From the NCBI GenBank assembly GCA_934182615.1, contig CAKPRO010000014.1, forward strand, positions 1-32,319: 32,319 nucleotides of DNA, in the 5' to 3' direction. This document shows, in pieces, positions 7,960-15,048 of the stretch. A program made the position numbers and the translations under genes. How positions within the stretch are numbered: position 1 is the stretch's first letter; every line of letters begins with the position of its first letter. The notes beneath the pieces were generated by a model that worked only from the letters and a program-made list of their open reading frames with translations, searched no databases and was not told the DNA's origin. Origin of the DNA: an uncultured Bacilli bacterium (GTDB taxonomy: Bacteria; Bacillota_I; Bacilli_A; RF39; UBA660).

Positions 7960-7989
7960 TATAAATCCCTCCTTCTTTTATTGTTGGGC

Positions 7990-8175
7990 TTACCAACTTG
8001 ATTTCTTTACACCAGGTATTTGACCTTTGTATGCAAGTTCTCTAAAACAAATACGACAAATTCCATATTTTTTAAGTACTGCATGTGGTCTTCCACAAAT
8101 TTTACATCTAGTGTATTTTCTAACCTTATATTTAGGTTCTCTTTCTGATTTAACAATCATTGATTTTCTTGCCAT
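7990..8175 (-). CDS. rpsN: 30S ribosomal protein S14, zinc-binding type
   Basis: S14 assembles late in the head of the small subunit. This is the short 61-residue form with two CxxC pairs (Cys24/27 in CKICGRPH and Cys40/43 in CRICFREL) that bind zinc, as opposed to the roughly 90-residue zinc-free paralogue. It ends GQIPGVKKSSW as the family does. Bacillus calls this form rpsZ. It sits 15 bases after rplE in the canonical order. Confidence 0.98.
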   Translation of the reverse strand: MARKSMIVKSEREPKYKVRKYTRCKICGRPHAVLKKYGICRICFRELAYKGQIPGVKKSSW

Positions 8176-8190
8176 CTTATTATTCCTCCA

Positions 8191-8730
8191 TTATTTCCTA
8201 AAAGGAACTCCAAGTTCACTTAATAAATCATAAGCTTCTTCATTAGTTTTAGCAGTGGTTACGATAACAATATCCATACCTCTTACTTTTTCAACTTCAT
8301 CAAATTTAATTTCAGGGAAAATTATTTGTTCTTTAATACCGATTGTATAATTTCCTCTTCCATCAAAACTCTTAGGAGATAATCCTCTAAAATCTCTTAC
8401 TCTTGGTAAACTAATAGAAATTAATTTATCTAAGAAAGTATACATATTGTCTCCTCTTAAAGTTACTTTACAACCAATTTTGTGTCCTTCTCTTACTTTA
8501 AATGAAGCTATTGATTTTTTAGCTGTAGTTTCTACTGCTTTTAATCCAGTAATTTTTTCTAATTCATTTACAGCATTTTCTAAGTTTTTAGAATTAACAG
8601 TAGCGTCTCCTACACCCATATTAACAACGATCTTTTCGATCTTTGGAACTAACATTGGAGTAGTATAACCATGTTTTTCTGTTAAACTTGGAACAACTTC
8701 TTTAATATATTTTTCTCTTAGGCGGTTCAT
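8191..8730 (-). CDS. rplE: 50S ribosomal protein L5
   Basis: L5 binds 5S rRNA and the P-site tRNA elbow. From the ATG at 8730 the product is 179 residues, the normal size, beginning MNRLREKYIKEVVPSL. A longer frame reaches 8760, but AAGGAGG sits seven bases before 8730 and the extra ten residues are not part of the family. Typical segments include KIEKIVVNMGVGDA and LPRVRDFRGLSPKSFDGRGN. Confidence 0.97.
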   Translation of the reverse strand: MNRLREKYIKEVVPSLTEKHGYTTPMLVPKIEKIVVNMGVGDATVNSKNLENAVNELEKITGLKAVETTAKKSIASFKVREGHKIGCKVTLRGDNMYTFLDKLISISLPRVRDFRGLSPKSFDGRGNYTIGIKEQIIFPEIKFDEVEKVRGMDIVIVTTAKTNEEAYDLLSELGVPFRK

Positions 8731-8784
8731 ACTTCGCCCTCCTTCCAAATTACAGAACATTATTAATTGTTCCTATTCTTTTTA

Positions 8785-9093
8785 TTAGTTAATTTTTTCG
8801 TTAGATTTTTTAGATATTCTAACTTTATTACCTTTACTATCTTTTTCAATTCTTACTTTTGTAGGCTTTTTAGTTTTTGGATCTACTAGCATAACATTAG
8901 ATACATGGATAGATGCTTCTGTTTCAATTATTTCACCATTACCATTATTGTTTTTTGGTTTTAAATGTTTTTTAACGATATTAACACCTTCAACAATAAC
9001 TTTAGAATCTAATATTTTAGTAATTTTTCCTTCTTTTCCTTTATTGGAACCAGATACTACTACTACTTTATCGCCTGTTTTAAGTTTCTTCAT
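8785..9093 (-). CDS. rplX: 50S ribosomal protein L24
   Basis: L24 starts assembly of the large subunit near the exit tunnel. The 102-residue product opens with the KOW motif KLKTGDKVVVVSGSNKGKEG and has the VEGVNIVKKHLKP segment. It lies 18 bases after rplN. The 54-base gap to rplE is somewhat longer than most in this cluster and shows no clear structure. Confidence 0.97.
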   Translation of the reverse strand: MKKLKTGDKVVVVSGSNKGKEGKITKILDSKVIVEGVNIVKKHLKPKNNNGNGEIIETEASIHVSNVMLVDPKTKKPTKVRIEKDSKGNKVRISKKSNEKIN

Positions 9094-9111
9094 AATTCCT
9101 CCTTAAATGGC

Positions 9112-9480
9112 CTATAGCACATCTTTTGCTAAACTTACAATCTTAGTAAAATCTTTATCTCTAAGTTCACGTGCTACTGGTCCTAAAATTCTAGTACCTA
9201 CTGGACTCTTATCGTCTTTGATAATAACGCAAGCGTTGTCATCAAATCTGATATAACTACCGTCATCTCTTCTAACTCCTCTTTTAGTTCTTACTATAAC
9301 AGCTTTTACAACTTTGCCTTTCTTTATAGTACCATTAGGAGTAGCTTTCTTTACTGTAGCAACAACTATATCTCCAATATTACCTGTTTTTACTTTACTT
9401 CCACCTAGAACTCTAATCACTAATACTTCACGAGCTCCACAGTTATCTGCGACTTTAAGACGCGTTTCTTGTTGTACCAT
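9112..9480 (-). CDS. rplN: 50S ribosomal protein L14
   Basis: L14 contributes to an intersubunit bridge and is also the site bound by silencing factor RsfS. The 122-residue product starts MVQQETRLKVADNCGARE and ends IVSLAKDVL, with the conserved GDIVVATVKKATP and RDDGSYIRFDDNACV segments. Standard length and order (rpsQ-rplN-rplX). Confidence 0.98.
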   Translation of the reverse strand: MVQQETRLKVADNCGAREVLVIRVLGGSKVKTGNIGDIVVATVKKATPNGTIKKGKVVKAVIVRTKRGVRRDDGSYIRFDDNACVIIKDDKSPVGTRILGPVARELRDKDFTKIVSLAKDVL

Positions 9481-9507
9481 ATTATTTCCTCCTTCCGACT
9501 AAAGAGC

Positions 9508-9762
9508 TTATAGAATAACAGCTTTCTCTATTACTTCTACTAGTTCATATCTCTTAGTTTTAGACAATGGTCTAGTTTGGGCTAAGCGAACTTTATCTCC
9601 AACATGTGCCATGTTATTTTCATCATGAGCAGCATATTTTTTAGAATATTTAACTCTCTTGCCATATAATGGGTGTTTCTTGTAAGTTTCTACTTTAACT
9701 GTAATAGTTTTATCAGCCTTGTCAGAAACTACAGTACCAATTAGTTCTTTTCTTTCTTTCAT
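9508..9762 (-). CDS. rpsQ: 30S ribosomal protein S17
   Basis: S17 is a primary 16S rRNA-binding OB-fold protein. The 84-residue product starts MKERKELIGTVVSDKADKT. A GTG three codons upstream (9771) extends the frame, but the AGGTG ribosome site overlaps that GTG and leaves six bases to this ATG, so I take 9762. The RPLSKTKRYELVEVIEKA ending is typical. It follows rpmC by 14 bases. Confidence 0.97.
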   Translation of the reverse strand: MKERKELIGTVVSDKADKTITVKVETYKKHPLYGKRVKYSKKYAAHDENNMAHVGDKVRLAQTRPLSKTKRYELVEVIEKAVIL

Positions 9763-9776
9763 AACGTGCACCTCAC

Positions 9777-9968
9777 TTACCCTTCTCTTCTCTCGTTAAG
9801 AATAGTTTTAATTCTTGCTACTTCTTTTCTAAGATCATTTATTCTTGAAGGTTTTTCAATCATACCAGTAGCTTTTTGCATTCTTAAACTGAAAAGTTCT
9901 TCTTTACATTCAGTAACTTTTTTATTAAGTTCTTCGGTGGTTAATTTTCTAAGTTCATTAGTTTTCAT
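9777..9968 (-). CDS. rpmC: 50S ribosomal protein L29
   Basis: L29 is a small two-helix protein near the nascent-chain exit and a contact for SRP and trigger factor. The 63-residue product has NELRKLTTEELNKKVTECKE and LFSLRMQKATG, then the IARIKTIL-like ending. Its ATG lies inside rplP (11-base overlap), so it is probably translated by coupling. Confidence 0.97.
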   Translation of the reverse strand: MKTNELRKLTTEELNKKVTECKEELFSLRMQKATGMIEKPSRINDLRKEVARIKTILNERREG

Positions 9969-10389
9969 TTACTTCACCACTTTCTTCTTTCTTCACAAAT
10001 TTACATTTAATTGGTAATTTGTGTGATGCAAGTCTTAAAGCTTCTCTAGCAGTAGCTTCATCTACTCCATCAATTTCAAACATTATTTTTCCTTCTTTAA
10101 CAACGGCAACCCATACTTCAGGATTTCCTTTACCTTTACCTTGTCTTGTTTCAAGAGGTTTTTTAGTTAGTGATAAGTTAGGGAATATATTAATCCAAAC
10201 CTTACCACCTCTCTTCATATATCTTGTCATAGCTATTCTGGCAGCTTCTATTTGGTTAGCAGTAATCCATGCTCCCTCTTTTGCCATTAAGCCATAACTT
10301 CCGAAATGTAATTCGGTATTTCCTTTTGCTTTACCTTCATAAGGTAGACGGAAAGTTTTTCTATGTTTAGTTCTTTTTGGCATCAACAT
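9958..10389 (-). CDS. rplP: 50S ribosomal protein L16
   Basis: L16 helps position A-site tRNA. The 143-residue product starts MLMPKRTKHRKTFR and contains GSYGLMAKEGAWITANQIEAAR-type sequence and the RQGKGKGNPEVWVAVVKEG loop. The ATG at 10389, eight bases after GGAGG, is chosen over the third-codon ATG. It overlaps rpsC by 23 bases and rpmC by 11, giving a tightly coupled rpsC-rplP-rpmC block. Confidence 0.97.
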   Translation of the reverse strand: MLMPKRTKHRKTFRLPYEGKAKGNTELHFGSYGLMAKEGAWITANQIEAARIAMTRYMKRGGKVWINIFPNLSLTKKPLETRQGKGKGNPEVWVAVVKEGKIMFEIDGVDEATAREALRLASHKLPIKCKFVKKEESGEVNEN

Positions 10390-11029
10390 GAGAATTACCT
10401 CCCTTACTTAGTATTTCACCTTTATAGATCCATACTTTTACTCCGATTTTTCCATAAGTAGTATCTGCTTCAGCAGTAGCATAATCGATATCTGCTCTTA
10501 GTGTATGTAGAGGAATAGTTCCTTCTGAATATCCTTCACCACGAGCTATATCAGCACCACCAAGTCTTCCTGATACTAATGTTTTAATTCCTTTTGCTCC
10601 AGCTTTCATAGTGTTTCTGATTGCTTTCTTTTGAGCAACTCTAAATGAAACTCTATTTTCGATTTGATGAGCAATGTTTTGTGCAACTAGTTCTGCTACC
10701 ATATCTGGGTTCTTAATTTCTACTACAGAGATTTGAACTTCTTCACCAACTAGTTTAGATACTTCTTTTTTAATTTTTTCTATTTCAACACCACTTTGGC
10801 CAATAATTAAACCTGGTTTAGCAGCATATACAAAGATTTCACATCTTTTAGCATTTCTTTCAATAATAATCTTAGAAATATTAGCATTTTTAAATTTCTT
10901 ATTTAAATATTTACGAATTTTATAATCGTTATTTAAATACTTAGCGAAATCATTTTCAGCATACCATTTAGATTCCCAGTCTTTATTGATTCCAATTCTA
11001 AGTCCTGTTGGACTAACTTTTTGTCCCAT
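10367..11029 (-). CDS. rpsC: 30S ribosomal protein S3
   Basis: S3 forms part of the mRNA entry tunnel and helicase activity of the small subunit. The 220-residue product begins MGQKVSPTGLRIGINKDW, has a type II KH domain with GLIIGQSGVEIEKIKKEV around residue 75, and the C-terminal domain with SGRLGGADIARGE and YATAEADTTYGKIGVKVWI. Standard length and position after rplV. Confidence 0.98.
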   Translation of the reverse strand: MGQKVSPTGLRIGINKDWESKWYAENDFAKYLNNDYKIRKYLNKKFKNANISKIIIERNAKRCEIFVYAAKPGLIIGQSGVEIEKIKKEVSKLVGEEVQISVVEIKNPDMVAELVAQNIAHQIENRVSFRVAQKKAIRNTMKAGAKGIKTLVSGRLGGADIARGEGYSEGTIPLHTLRADIDYATAEADTTYGKIGVKVWIYKGEILSKGGNSHVDAKKN

Positions 11030-11047
11030 TAAAGTGTCCTCCTTCTT

Positions 11048-11389
11048 TTATTTTTCAGCCACTACTATAGTTATGTGACTTGTCTTATGATCGTTTCTAC
11101 CTGTACGACCTCTTGAATCAAATTTGATTCTTTTAATTACTAATGCTTCATCTACGAAACATGTTTTAACATAAAGATTTTCTTCCTTCATGCCAAAGTT
11201 ATTAACAGCATTTGCAGTAGCGCTCTCTAGTACTTTAGAAATAACTCTAGATGCTCTTTGAGGTTGGTTAGCAAGAATTGCTCTTGCCTCATCAACACTC
11301 TTACCTCTTATTAAGTTAATAATAAGTCTTGTCTTTCTAGGAGATATTCTAACTGTTTTAGCTACTGCTTTAGCTTCAGTTCTTTCCAT
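11048..11389 (-). CDS. rplV: 50S ribosomal protein L22
   Basis: L22 lines the exit tunnel with a long beta hairpin. The 113-residue product has VRISPRKTRLIINLIRGKSV at the N-terminus and the hairpin region KRIKFDSRGRTGRNDHKTSH at the tunnel end. This hairpin is where macrolide-resistance changes arise in other bacteria; I cannot judge such changes here. It follows rpsS by 24 bases. Confidence 0.98.
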   Translation of the reverse strand: MERTEAKAVAKTVRISPRKTRLIINLIRGKSVDEARAILANQPQRASRVISKVLESATANAVNNFGMKEENLYVKTCFVDEALVIKRIKFDSRGRTGRNDHKTSHITIVVAEK

Positions 11390-11413
11390 TTCTAATTCCT
11401 CCTCTTAAGAAAA

Positions 11414-11680
11414 TTATTTCTTGTCTGATCCGTGTCCGCCAAACTTTCTAGTAGGAGAAAATTCTCCTAATTTATGTCCAACCATATCTTCAGTTACATA
11501 TACAGGAATAAATTCTTTTCCATTATGTACTGCAAAAGTATGACCAATAAATTCAGGAAAGATTGTTGAACGACGTGACCAAGTTTTTATTACTTCTTTC
11601 TTACCAGATTCATTTAATGCTCTTACTCTTTTTAATAATCTATCAAAGACATAAGGTCCTTTTTTAATACTTCTAGCCAT
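11414..11680 (-). CDS. rpsS: 30S ribosomal protein S19
   Basis: S19 forms a complex with S13 in the head of the small subunit. The 88-residue product starts MARSIKKGPYVFDRLLKRV and carries the core TWSRRSTIFPEFIGHTFAVH and GEFSPTRKFGGHGSDKK, typical throughout. It follows rplB by 18 bases. Confidence 0.98.
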   Translation of the reverse strand: MARSIKKGPYVFDRLLKRVRALNESGKKEVIKTWSRRSTIFPEFIGHTFAVHNGKEFIPVYVTEDMVGHKLGEFSPTRKFGGHGSDKK

Positions 11681-11698
11681 TATTTAATCTTCCTTTCT

Positions 11699-12535
11699 TT
11701 ATTTCTTACGACGAGTCACAATATATTTATCTGACTCTTTCTTATTTTTTCTTGTCTTATATCCAAGAGCTGGTTTACCCCAAGGTGTCATTGGTCCACT
11801 TCTACCTATTGGAGCTCTACCTTCACCACCACCATGTGGGTGATCATTAGGGTTCATAACAGAACCACGAACAGTAGGTCTAAATCCTTTATGTCTAGTT
11901 CTTCCTGCTTTACCTATTTTTACTAGTGAGTAGTCTTCATTTCCTACTACTCCAATAGTAGCTCTACAAGTACCTAAGATTCTTCTTGTTTCACCACTAC
12001 CTAATCTAATTAAAACATATTTCTCTTCTCTACCAAGAATCTGAGCAGATGCTCCAGCACTTCTTGCTAAGCTTGCACCTTTACCTGGTCTTAATTCAAT
12101 ATTATGGATTACAGTACCAACTGGAATATTCATAATTGGTAATGCGTTACCTACTTTAATATCAACATTTTCACCAGACTCAATAACTGTTCCTACAGTT
12201 AATCCTTTAGGAGCAATGATATATGCTTTTTCTCCATCTTTATAAGTGATTAGAGCAATATTTGCACTTCTATTTGGATCGTACTCAATAGCAGTTACTA
12301 TAGCAGTAATACCATCTTTTCTTCTCTTGAAGTCAATTAATCTATATTTTCTTTTTACTCCGCCACCTCTATGTCTAACAGTAATTTTACCTTGATTATT
12401 TCTACCAGTAGTTTTCTTTACAGGAACTGTTAAACTTTTTTCAGGAGTCTTTTTTGTGATTTCGCTTCCTGTTAATACAGATCTTTGTCTTGTACCAGCA
12501 GTCATTGGTTTATAAACTCTTATTGATGTTGCCAT
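11699..12535 (-). CDS. rplB: 50S ribosomal protein L2
   Basis: L2 is needed for subunit joining and supports the peptidyl transferase centre. The 278-residue product has the N-terminal RNA-binding domain (GRNNQGKITVRHRGGGVKR near residue 43), the SH3-like domain, and the near-invariant C-terminal loop VMNPNDHPHGGGEGRAPIGR. It ends KKNKKESDKYIVTRRKK. Standard length and position. Confidence 0.98.
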   Translation of the reverse strand: MATSIRVYKPMTAGTRQRSVLTGSEITKKTPEKSLTVPVKKTTGRNNQGKITVRHRGGGVKRKYRLIDFKRRKDGITAIVTAIEYDPNRSANIALITYKDGEKAYIIAPKGLTVGTVIESGENVDIKVGNALPIMNIPVGTVIHNIELRPGKGASLARSAGASAQILGREEKYVLIRLGSGETRRILGTCRATIGVVGNEDYSLVKIGKAGRTRHKGFRPTVRGSVMNPNDHPHGGGEGRAPIGRSGPMTPWGKPALGYKTRKNKKESDKYIVTRRKK

Positions 12536-12550
12536 TACATTCCCTCCTTA

Positions 12551-12829
12551 CTAGTCGAAACTAATAGTTTCACCTTTCTTTAAAGTTACTATAGCTTTCT
12601 TATATTTACTAGTCATACCAGTATATTTTCCAACTCTCTTTTTCTTAGGATGAGAATTAGTTATATTTACTTTTTCAACTTTAACACCAAACTTCTTTTC
12701 GATAGCTTGTTTAATTTCAGTTTTATTAGCTTTATTCGCTACTTTGAAAGCATATTTTCCTTCTGCTTCCATATTAGCAGTTTTCTCAGTAATAACTGGT
12801 GCTAAGATTATATCTAAATAATTATTCAT
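12551..12829 (-). CDS. rplW: 50S ribosomal protein L23
   Basis: L23 rims the exit tunnel and docks trigger factor and SRP. The 92-residue product has DIILAPVITEKTANMEAEGK and KFGVKVEKVNITNSHPKKKR, typical for the family. It starts on the rplD stop (TAATG, one-base overlap), so the two are coupled. Confidence 0.97.
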   Translation of the reverse strand: MNNYLDIILAPVITEKTANMEAEGKYAFKVANKANKTEIKQAIEKKFGVKVEKVNITNSHPKKKRVGKYTGMTSKYKKAIVTLKKGETISFD

Positions 12830-13458
12830 TATTTAAGCACCTCCTCTAAAGCAACTAATGCTTCTTCTTCAATTAGTAAGTTATCTGAAGATATTAAATC
12901 GAATGTATTGATTTCACTTGGCATAACAACTTTTACATTAGCTAAGTTTCTAGCAGCTAAACAAACATTGTCAGTAAGTTCTTTAACACATACTAATACT
13001 TTATGATTAGTAAGATTTAATCCTTCTAATAAATTTACCATTTCTTTTGTTTTATTAGTTTCGAATTTAATAGTAGATACTACTACTAATTCTTTATCTA
13101 ATACTTTATAAGATAATGCACTCTTTAATGCTAATCTCTTTTCTTTCTTATTCATTTTCTTTGAATAATCTCTTGGTACTGGTCCAAATACGATACCACC
13201 ATGTCTATAGTGTGGTGCTCTAATGCTTCCTTGTCTTGCATTACCAGTTCCTTTTTGTCTGTATGGTTTTCTTCCACCACCAGCAACTTCACTTCTAGTT
13301 TTAACCTTAGCAGTACCTTGTCTAGCTCCTGCCATAGCGGCAACAACTGCATCTTTAATTACTGCATCATTTGGTTCAATATTAAATATGTTATCTTCTA
13401 ATTTTATATCCTTTACCTTTTCGCCTTTAAGACTTAAAACATCTATTTTCTTAGACAT
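12829..13458 (-). CDS. rplD: 50S ribosomal protein L4
   Basis: L4 reaches into the exit tunnel; in gamma-proteobacteria it also represses the S10 operon. From the ATG at 13458 the product is 209 residues starting MSKKIDVLSLKGEKVKD. The frame extends to 13479, but AAAGGAGG five bases before 13458 fixes the start. The tunnel loop reads KPYRQKGTGNARQGSIRAPH, with Asn where many members have Arg. It lies 50 bases after rplC. Confidence 0.97.
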   Translation of the reverse strand: MSKKIDVLSLKGEKVKDIKLEDNIFNIEPNDAVIKDAVVAAMAGARQGTAKVKTRSEVAGGGRKPYRQKGTGNARQGSIRAPHYRHGGIVFGPVPRDYSKKMNKKEKRLALKSALSYKVLDKELVVVSTIKFETNKTKEMVNLLEGLNLTNHKVLVCVKELTDNVCLAARNLANVKVVMPSEINTFDLISSDNLLIEEEALVALEEVLK

Positions 13459-13508
13459 AATTTCCTCCTTTATCATCACAATTATTTTTCTTTATTATAT
13501 AGTACTAA

Positions 13509-14267
13509 TTATTCTGCTGTTTCTTGTGATGTTTCAACACTCGCTAGTTCTTCATCAATAGTTTCCATAGTTTCTTCTGCTACTTCTTCAGAAGTAACTC
13601 CTTCTTCGTAAACTACTAATTCTACTGGTTCATTTACTTTGTCACCAGTTTTAACTGAAGTTCTAACCAATACTAAAGAGTTTTTAGGTCCAGGAACACT
13701 TCCTTTAATTAAGATAACATTATTTTCTAGGTCTACACTAATAACTTCAAGATTTTGAATAGTTACTTGTTCATGACCCATATGTCCAGGTAATTTCTTT
13801 CCTGGTAAAACTCTCATTGGTAACAATGTACCCATTGAACCTACTCCTCTATGGTATTGTGAACCATGACTCATAGGTCCTCTACTTTGATTGTGTCTTT
13901 TAATAACACCTTGGAAACCTTTACCTTTAGAAGTACCAGTTACATCAACCATTTCTCCTGCAGCAAAAGTATCAGCTTTAAGAACATCTCCTAAAGCATA
14001 TTCGCTAACACTAGCACCTCTGATTTCCTTTAAGAAGCGCTTAGGGGTAGCATTTGCTTTTTTTAGATGACCAATTTCAGGTTTATTACTTCTTGATTCT
14101 TTCTTATCAACTGTAGCAAGTTGGATTGCATCATATCCGTCTGTTTCTTTAGTTTTGATTTGTGATACTACATTATCTTCAACTTCAATAACAGTTACAG
14201 GAATAAGTTTTCCATCAGTAGTAAATACTTCAGTCATCCCTTTTTTTCTTCCTAAGATTCCTTTCAT
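13509..14267 (-). CDS. rplC: 50S ribosomal protein L3 with acidic C-terminal tail
   Basis: L3 is an early assembly protein reaching the peptidyl transferase centre. Residues 1 to about 210 are ordinary L3: MKGILGRKKGMTEVFTTDGK, then KGKGFQGVIKRHNQSRGPMS and GSQYHRGVGSMG. The remaining 40 or so residues form an acidic Glu/Thr/Ser-rich tail (from about VNEPVELVVYEEG to the end) beyond the usual 205-215 residue length. The frame is open to a normal TAA, so the tail looks real; its role is unknown. Confidence 0.97.
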   Translation of the reverse strand: MKGILGRKKGMTEVFTTDGKLIPVTVIEVEDNVVSQIKTKETDGYDAIQLATVDKKESRSNKPEIGHLKKANATPKRFLKEIRGASVSEYALGDVLKADTFAAGEMVDVTGTSKGKGFQGVIKRHNQSRGPMSHGSQYHRGVGSMGTLLPMRVLPGKKLPGHMGHEQVTIQNLEVISVDLENNVILIKGSVPGPKNSLVLVRTSVKTGDKVNEPVELVVYEEGVTSEEVAEETMETIDEELASVETSQETAE

Positions 14268-14284
14268 TTTCTTCCTCCTATTAA

Positions 14285-14593
14285 TTATTTTTTAATTTTT
14301 ATATCAACACCACTAGGTAAATCTAAATGAGCAAGTGCTTCAATAGTTTCTTTACTAGGGTCTGTGATATCAATTAGTCTTTTGTGAGTTCTTTTTTCAA
14401 ATTGCTCTCTTGAATCCTTGTACTTATGTACTGCTCTTAAAATTGTAATTTTTTCAATTTCAGTAGGTAGTGGTACAGGTCCAGAAACTTCGCCACCAGT
14501 TCTTTTAACAGTAGCTACTATTTTAGCAGCAGCACTATCTAGAACTCTGTGATCGTAAGCTTTTAATTTAATTCTCACTTTCTCCTTTGCCAT
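14285..14593 (-). CDS. rpsJ: 30S ribosomal protein S10
   Basis: S10 is in the small-subunit head and, as NusE, also joins transcription antitermination complexes. From the ATG at 14593 the product is 102 residues starting MAKEKVRIKLKAYDHRVLDS. A longer frame begins at 14632, but GGGAGG precedes 14593 by nine bases and the extra residues are encoded by the structured leader. It is the first gene of the S10 operon, 17 bases before rplC. tufA, often upstream in Bacillota, is absent. Confidence 0.97.
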   Translation of the reverse strand: MAKEKVRIKLKAYDHRVLDSAAAKIVATVKRTGGEVSGPVPLPTEIEKITILRAVHKYKDSREQFEKRTHKRLIDITDPSKETIEALAHLDLPSGVDIKIKK

Positions 14594-14723
14594 TTTGTTG
14601 TCCTCCCTTCGCCTATATCTTGGTATAGACATAGCTACGAACGAATTACCTGATATCCCTTTAATTTATTTGACAACTTACCCGGGCGTATCAGCAACTT
14701 CGCACATCTAAGCCAGTCACACT
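14594..14723 (-). promoter_or_regulatory. Structured 5' leader of the S10 operon
   Basis: About 130 bases separate the promoter from rpsJ. Read on the minus strand, CTGATA (14694-14689) pairs with TATCAG (14655-14650), continuing after a small interior loop with CCC/GGG (14686-14684 with 14659-14657). A second 8-bp stem (14634-14627 with 14620-14613, one G-U pair, loop ATACCA) stands directly before the GGGAGG ribosome site. This could be a ribosomal-protein autoregulatory leader such as L4 uses elsewhere; that is inference. Confidence 0.5.
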
Positions 14724-14729
14724 TCTACA

Positions 14730-14758
14730 ATTATACCCTATAATCATATGAAAATCAA
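14730..14758 (-). promoter_or_regulatory. Main promoter of the S10-spc-alpha operon
   Basis: Minus strand TTGATT (14758-14753), 17-base spacer, TATAAT (14735-14730). Immediately upstream (14759-14800) are phased A and T tracts (TTTTTTTAC, GAAAAAAAG, GAAAAAAG), which look like an UP element. I see no other strong promoter inside the cluster, so about 14 kb may depend on this one. Confidence 0.85.
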
Positions 14759-14805
14759 GTAAAAAAATGACTTTTTTTCACTTTTTTCGGATTATTTGGT
14801 GTTTT

Positions 14806-14831
14806 CTAGGAAAATCTAGGGTTTTTCCTAG
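14806..14831. repeat. Inverted repeat upstream of the S10 UP region
   Basis: CTAGGAAAA (14806-14814) pairs with TTTTCCTAG (14823-14831) across an 8-base loop. It lies between the A/T tracts of the S10 promoter and hairpin copy 2. Only short T runs flank it, so it may be a weak terminator protecting the S10 promoter from tnpB readthrough, or simply a palindrome. Confidence 0.4.
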
Positions 14832-14833
14832 TT

Positions 14834-14858
14834 ATTTATAGCCTTTATGTCTATAAAT
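14834..14858 (+). repeat. Mismatched AGNCT-core hairpin, copy 2
   Basis: ATTTATAG (14834-14841) pairs with CTATAAAT (14851-14858). C14842 faces T14850 as a mismatch, and C14843 pairs with G14849 around loop TTTAT. The core AG-C-C...G-T-CT matches the other copies. It sits between the end of the TnpB element and the S10 promoter region. Confidence 0.55.
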
Positions 14859-14884
14859 GATGCATCAATATGCCCTATTATATC

Positions 14885-15048
14885 CGGGGTGAAGTGCTAT
14901 AACTAAGATGAACAAGTGCTTTACATCACTTCACAGTGATGTGATTTCTGTTTCATAGACTCTGTAACCAGACTTCTCCGCAGACTTAAAATCCGATAGG
15001 CGCTACCGTACTTATTTCTTAATTGTTAAAAATTCTTGTTCTTTTTTT
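14885..15048 (-). ncRNA. Candidate omega-RNA and right end of the TnpB element
   Basis: The region directly 3' of tnpB is unlike the AT-rich surroundings and holds several short stems: GGTA/TATC around 14990-15005, repeated AGTCTG units (14960-14990), and a clean hairpin ACATCACT/AGTGATGT (14923-14942) with loop GTGA on the minus strand, a GNRA tetraloop. AGCACTT occurs twice on the minus strand, 22 bases apart. In IS200/IS605 elements the guide RNA is made from this position. The exact 3' end and guide start cannot be fixed from sequence alone. Confidence 0.5.

Noticed and set aside
8731..8760. Ten-residue N-terminal extension of L5
   Set aside because: The segment includes the ribosome binding site for the internal ATG and does not belong to the L5 family; the same logic removes the extensions on S10, L4, S17 and IF-1.
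13223..13561. Plus-strand frame of 112 codons
   Set aside because: It is opposite rplD and rplC, both certain genes, and shows no family features.
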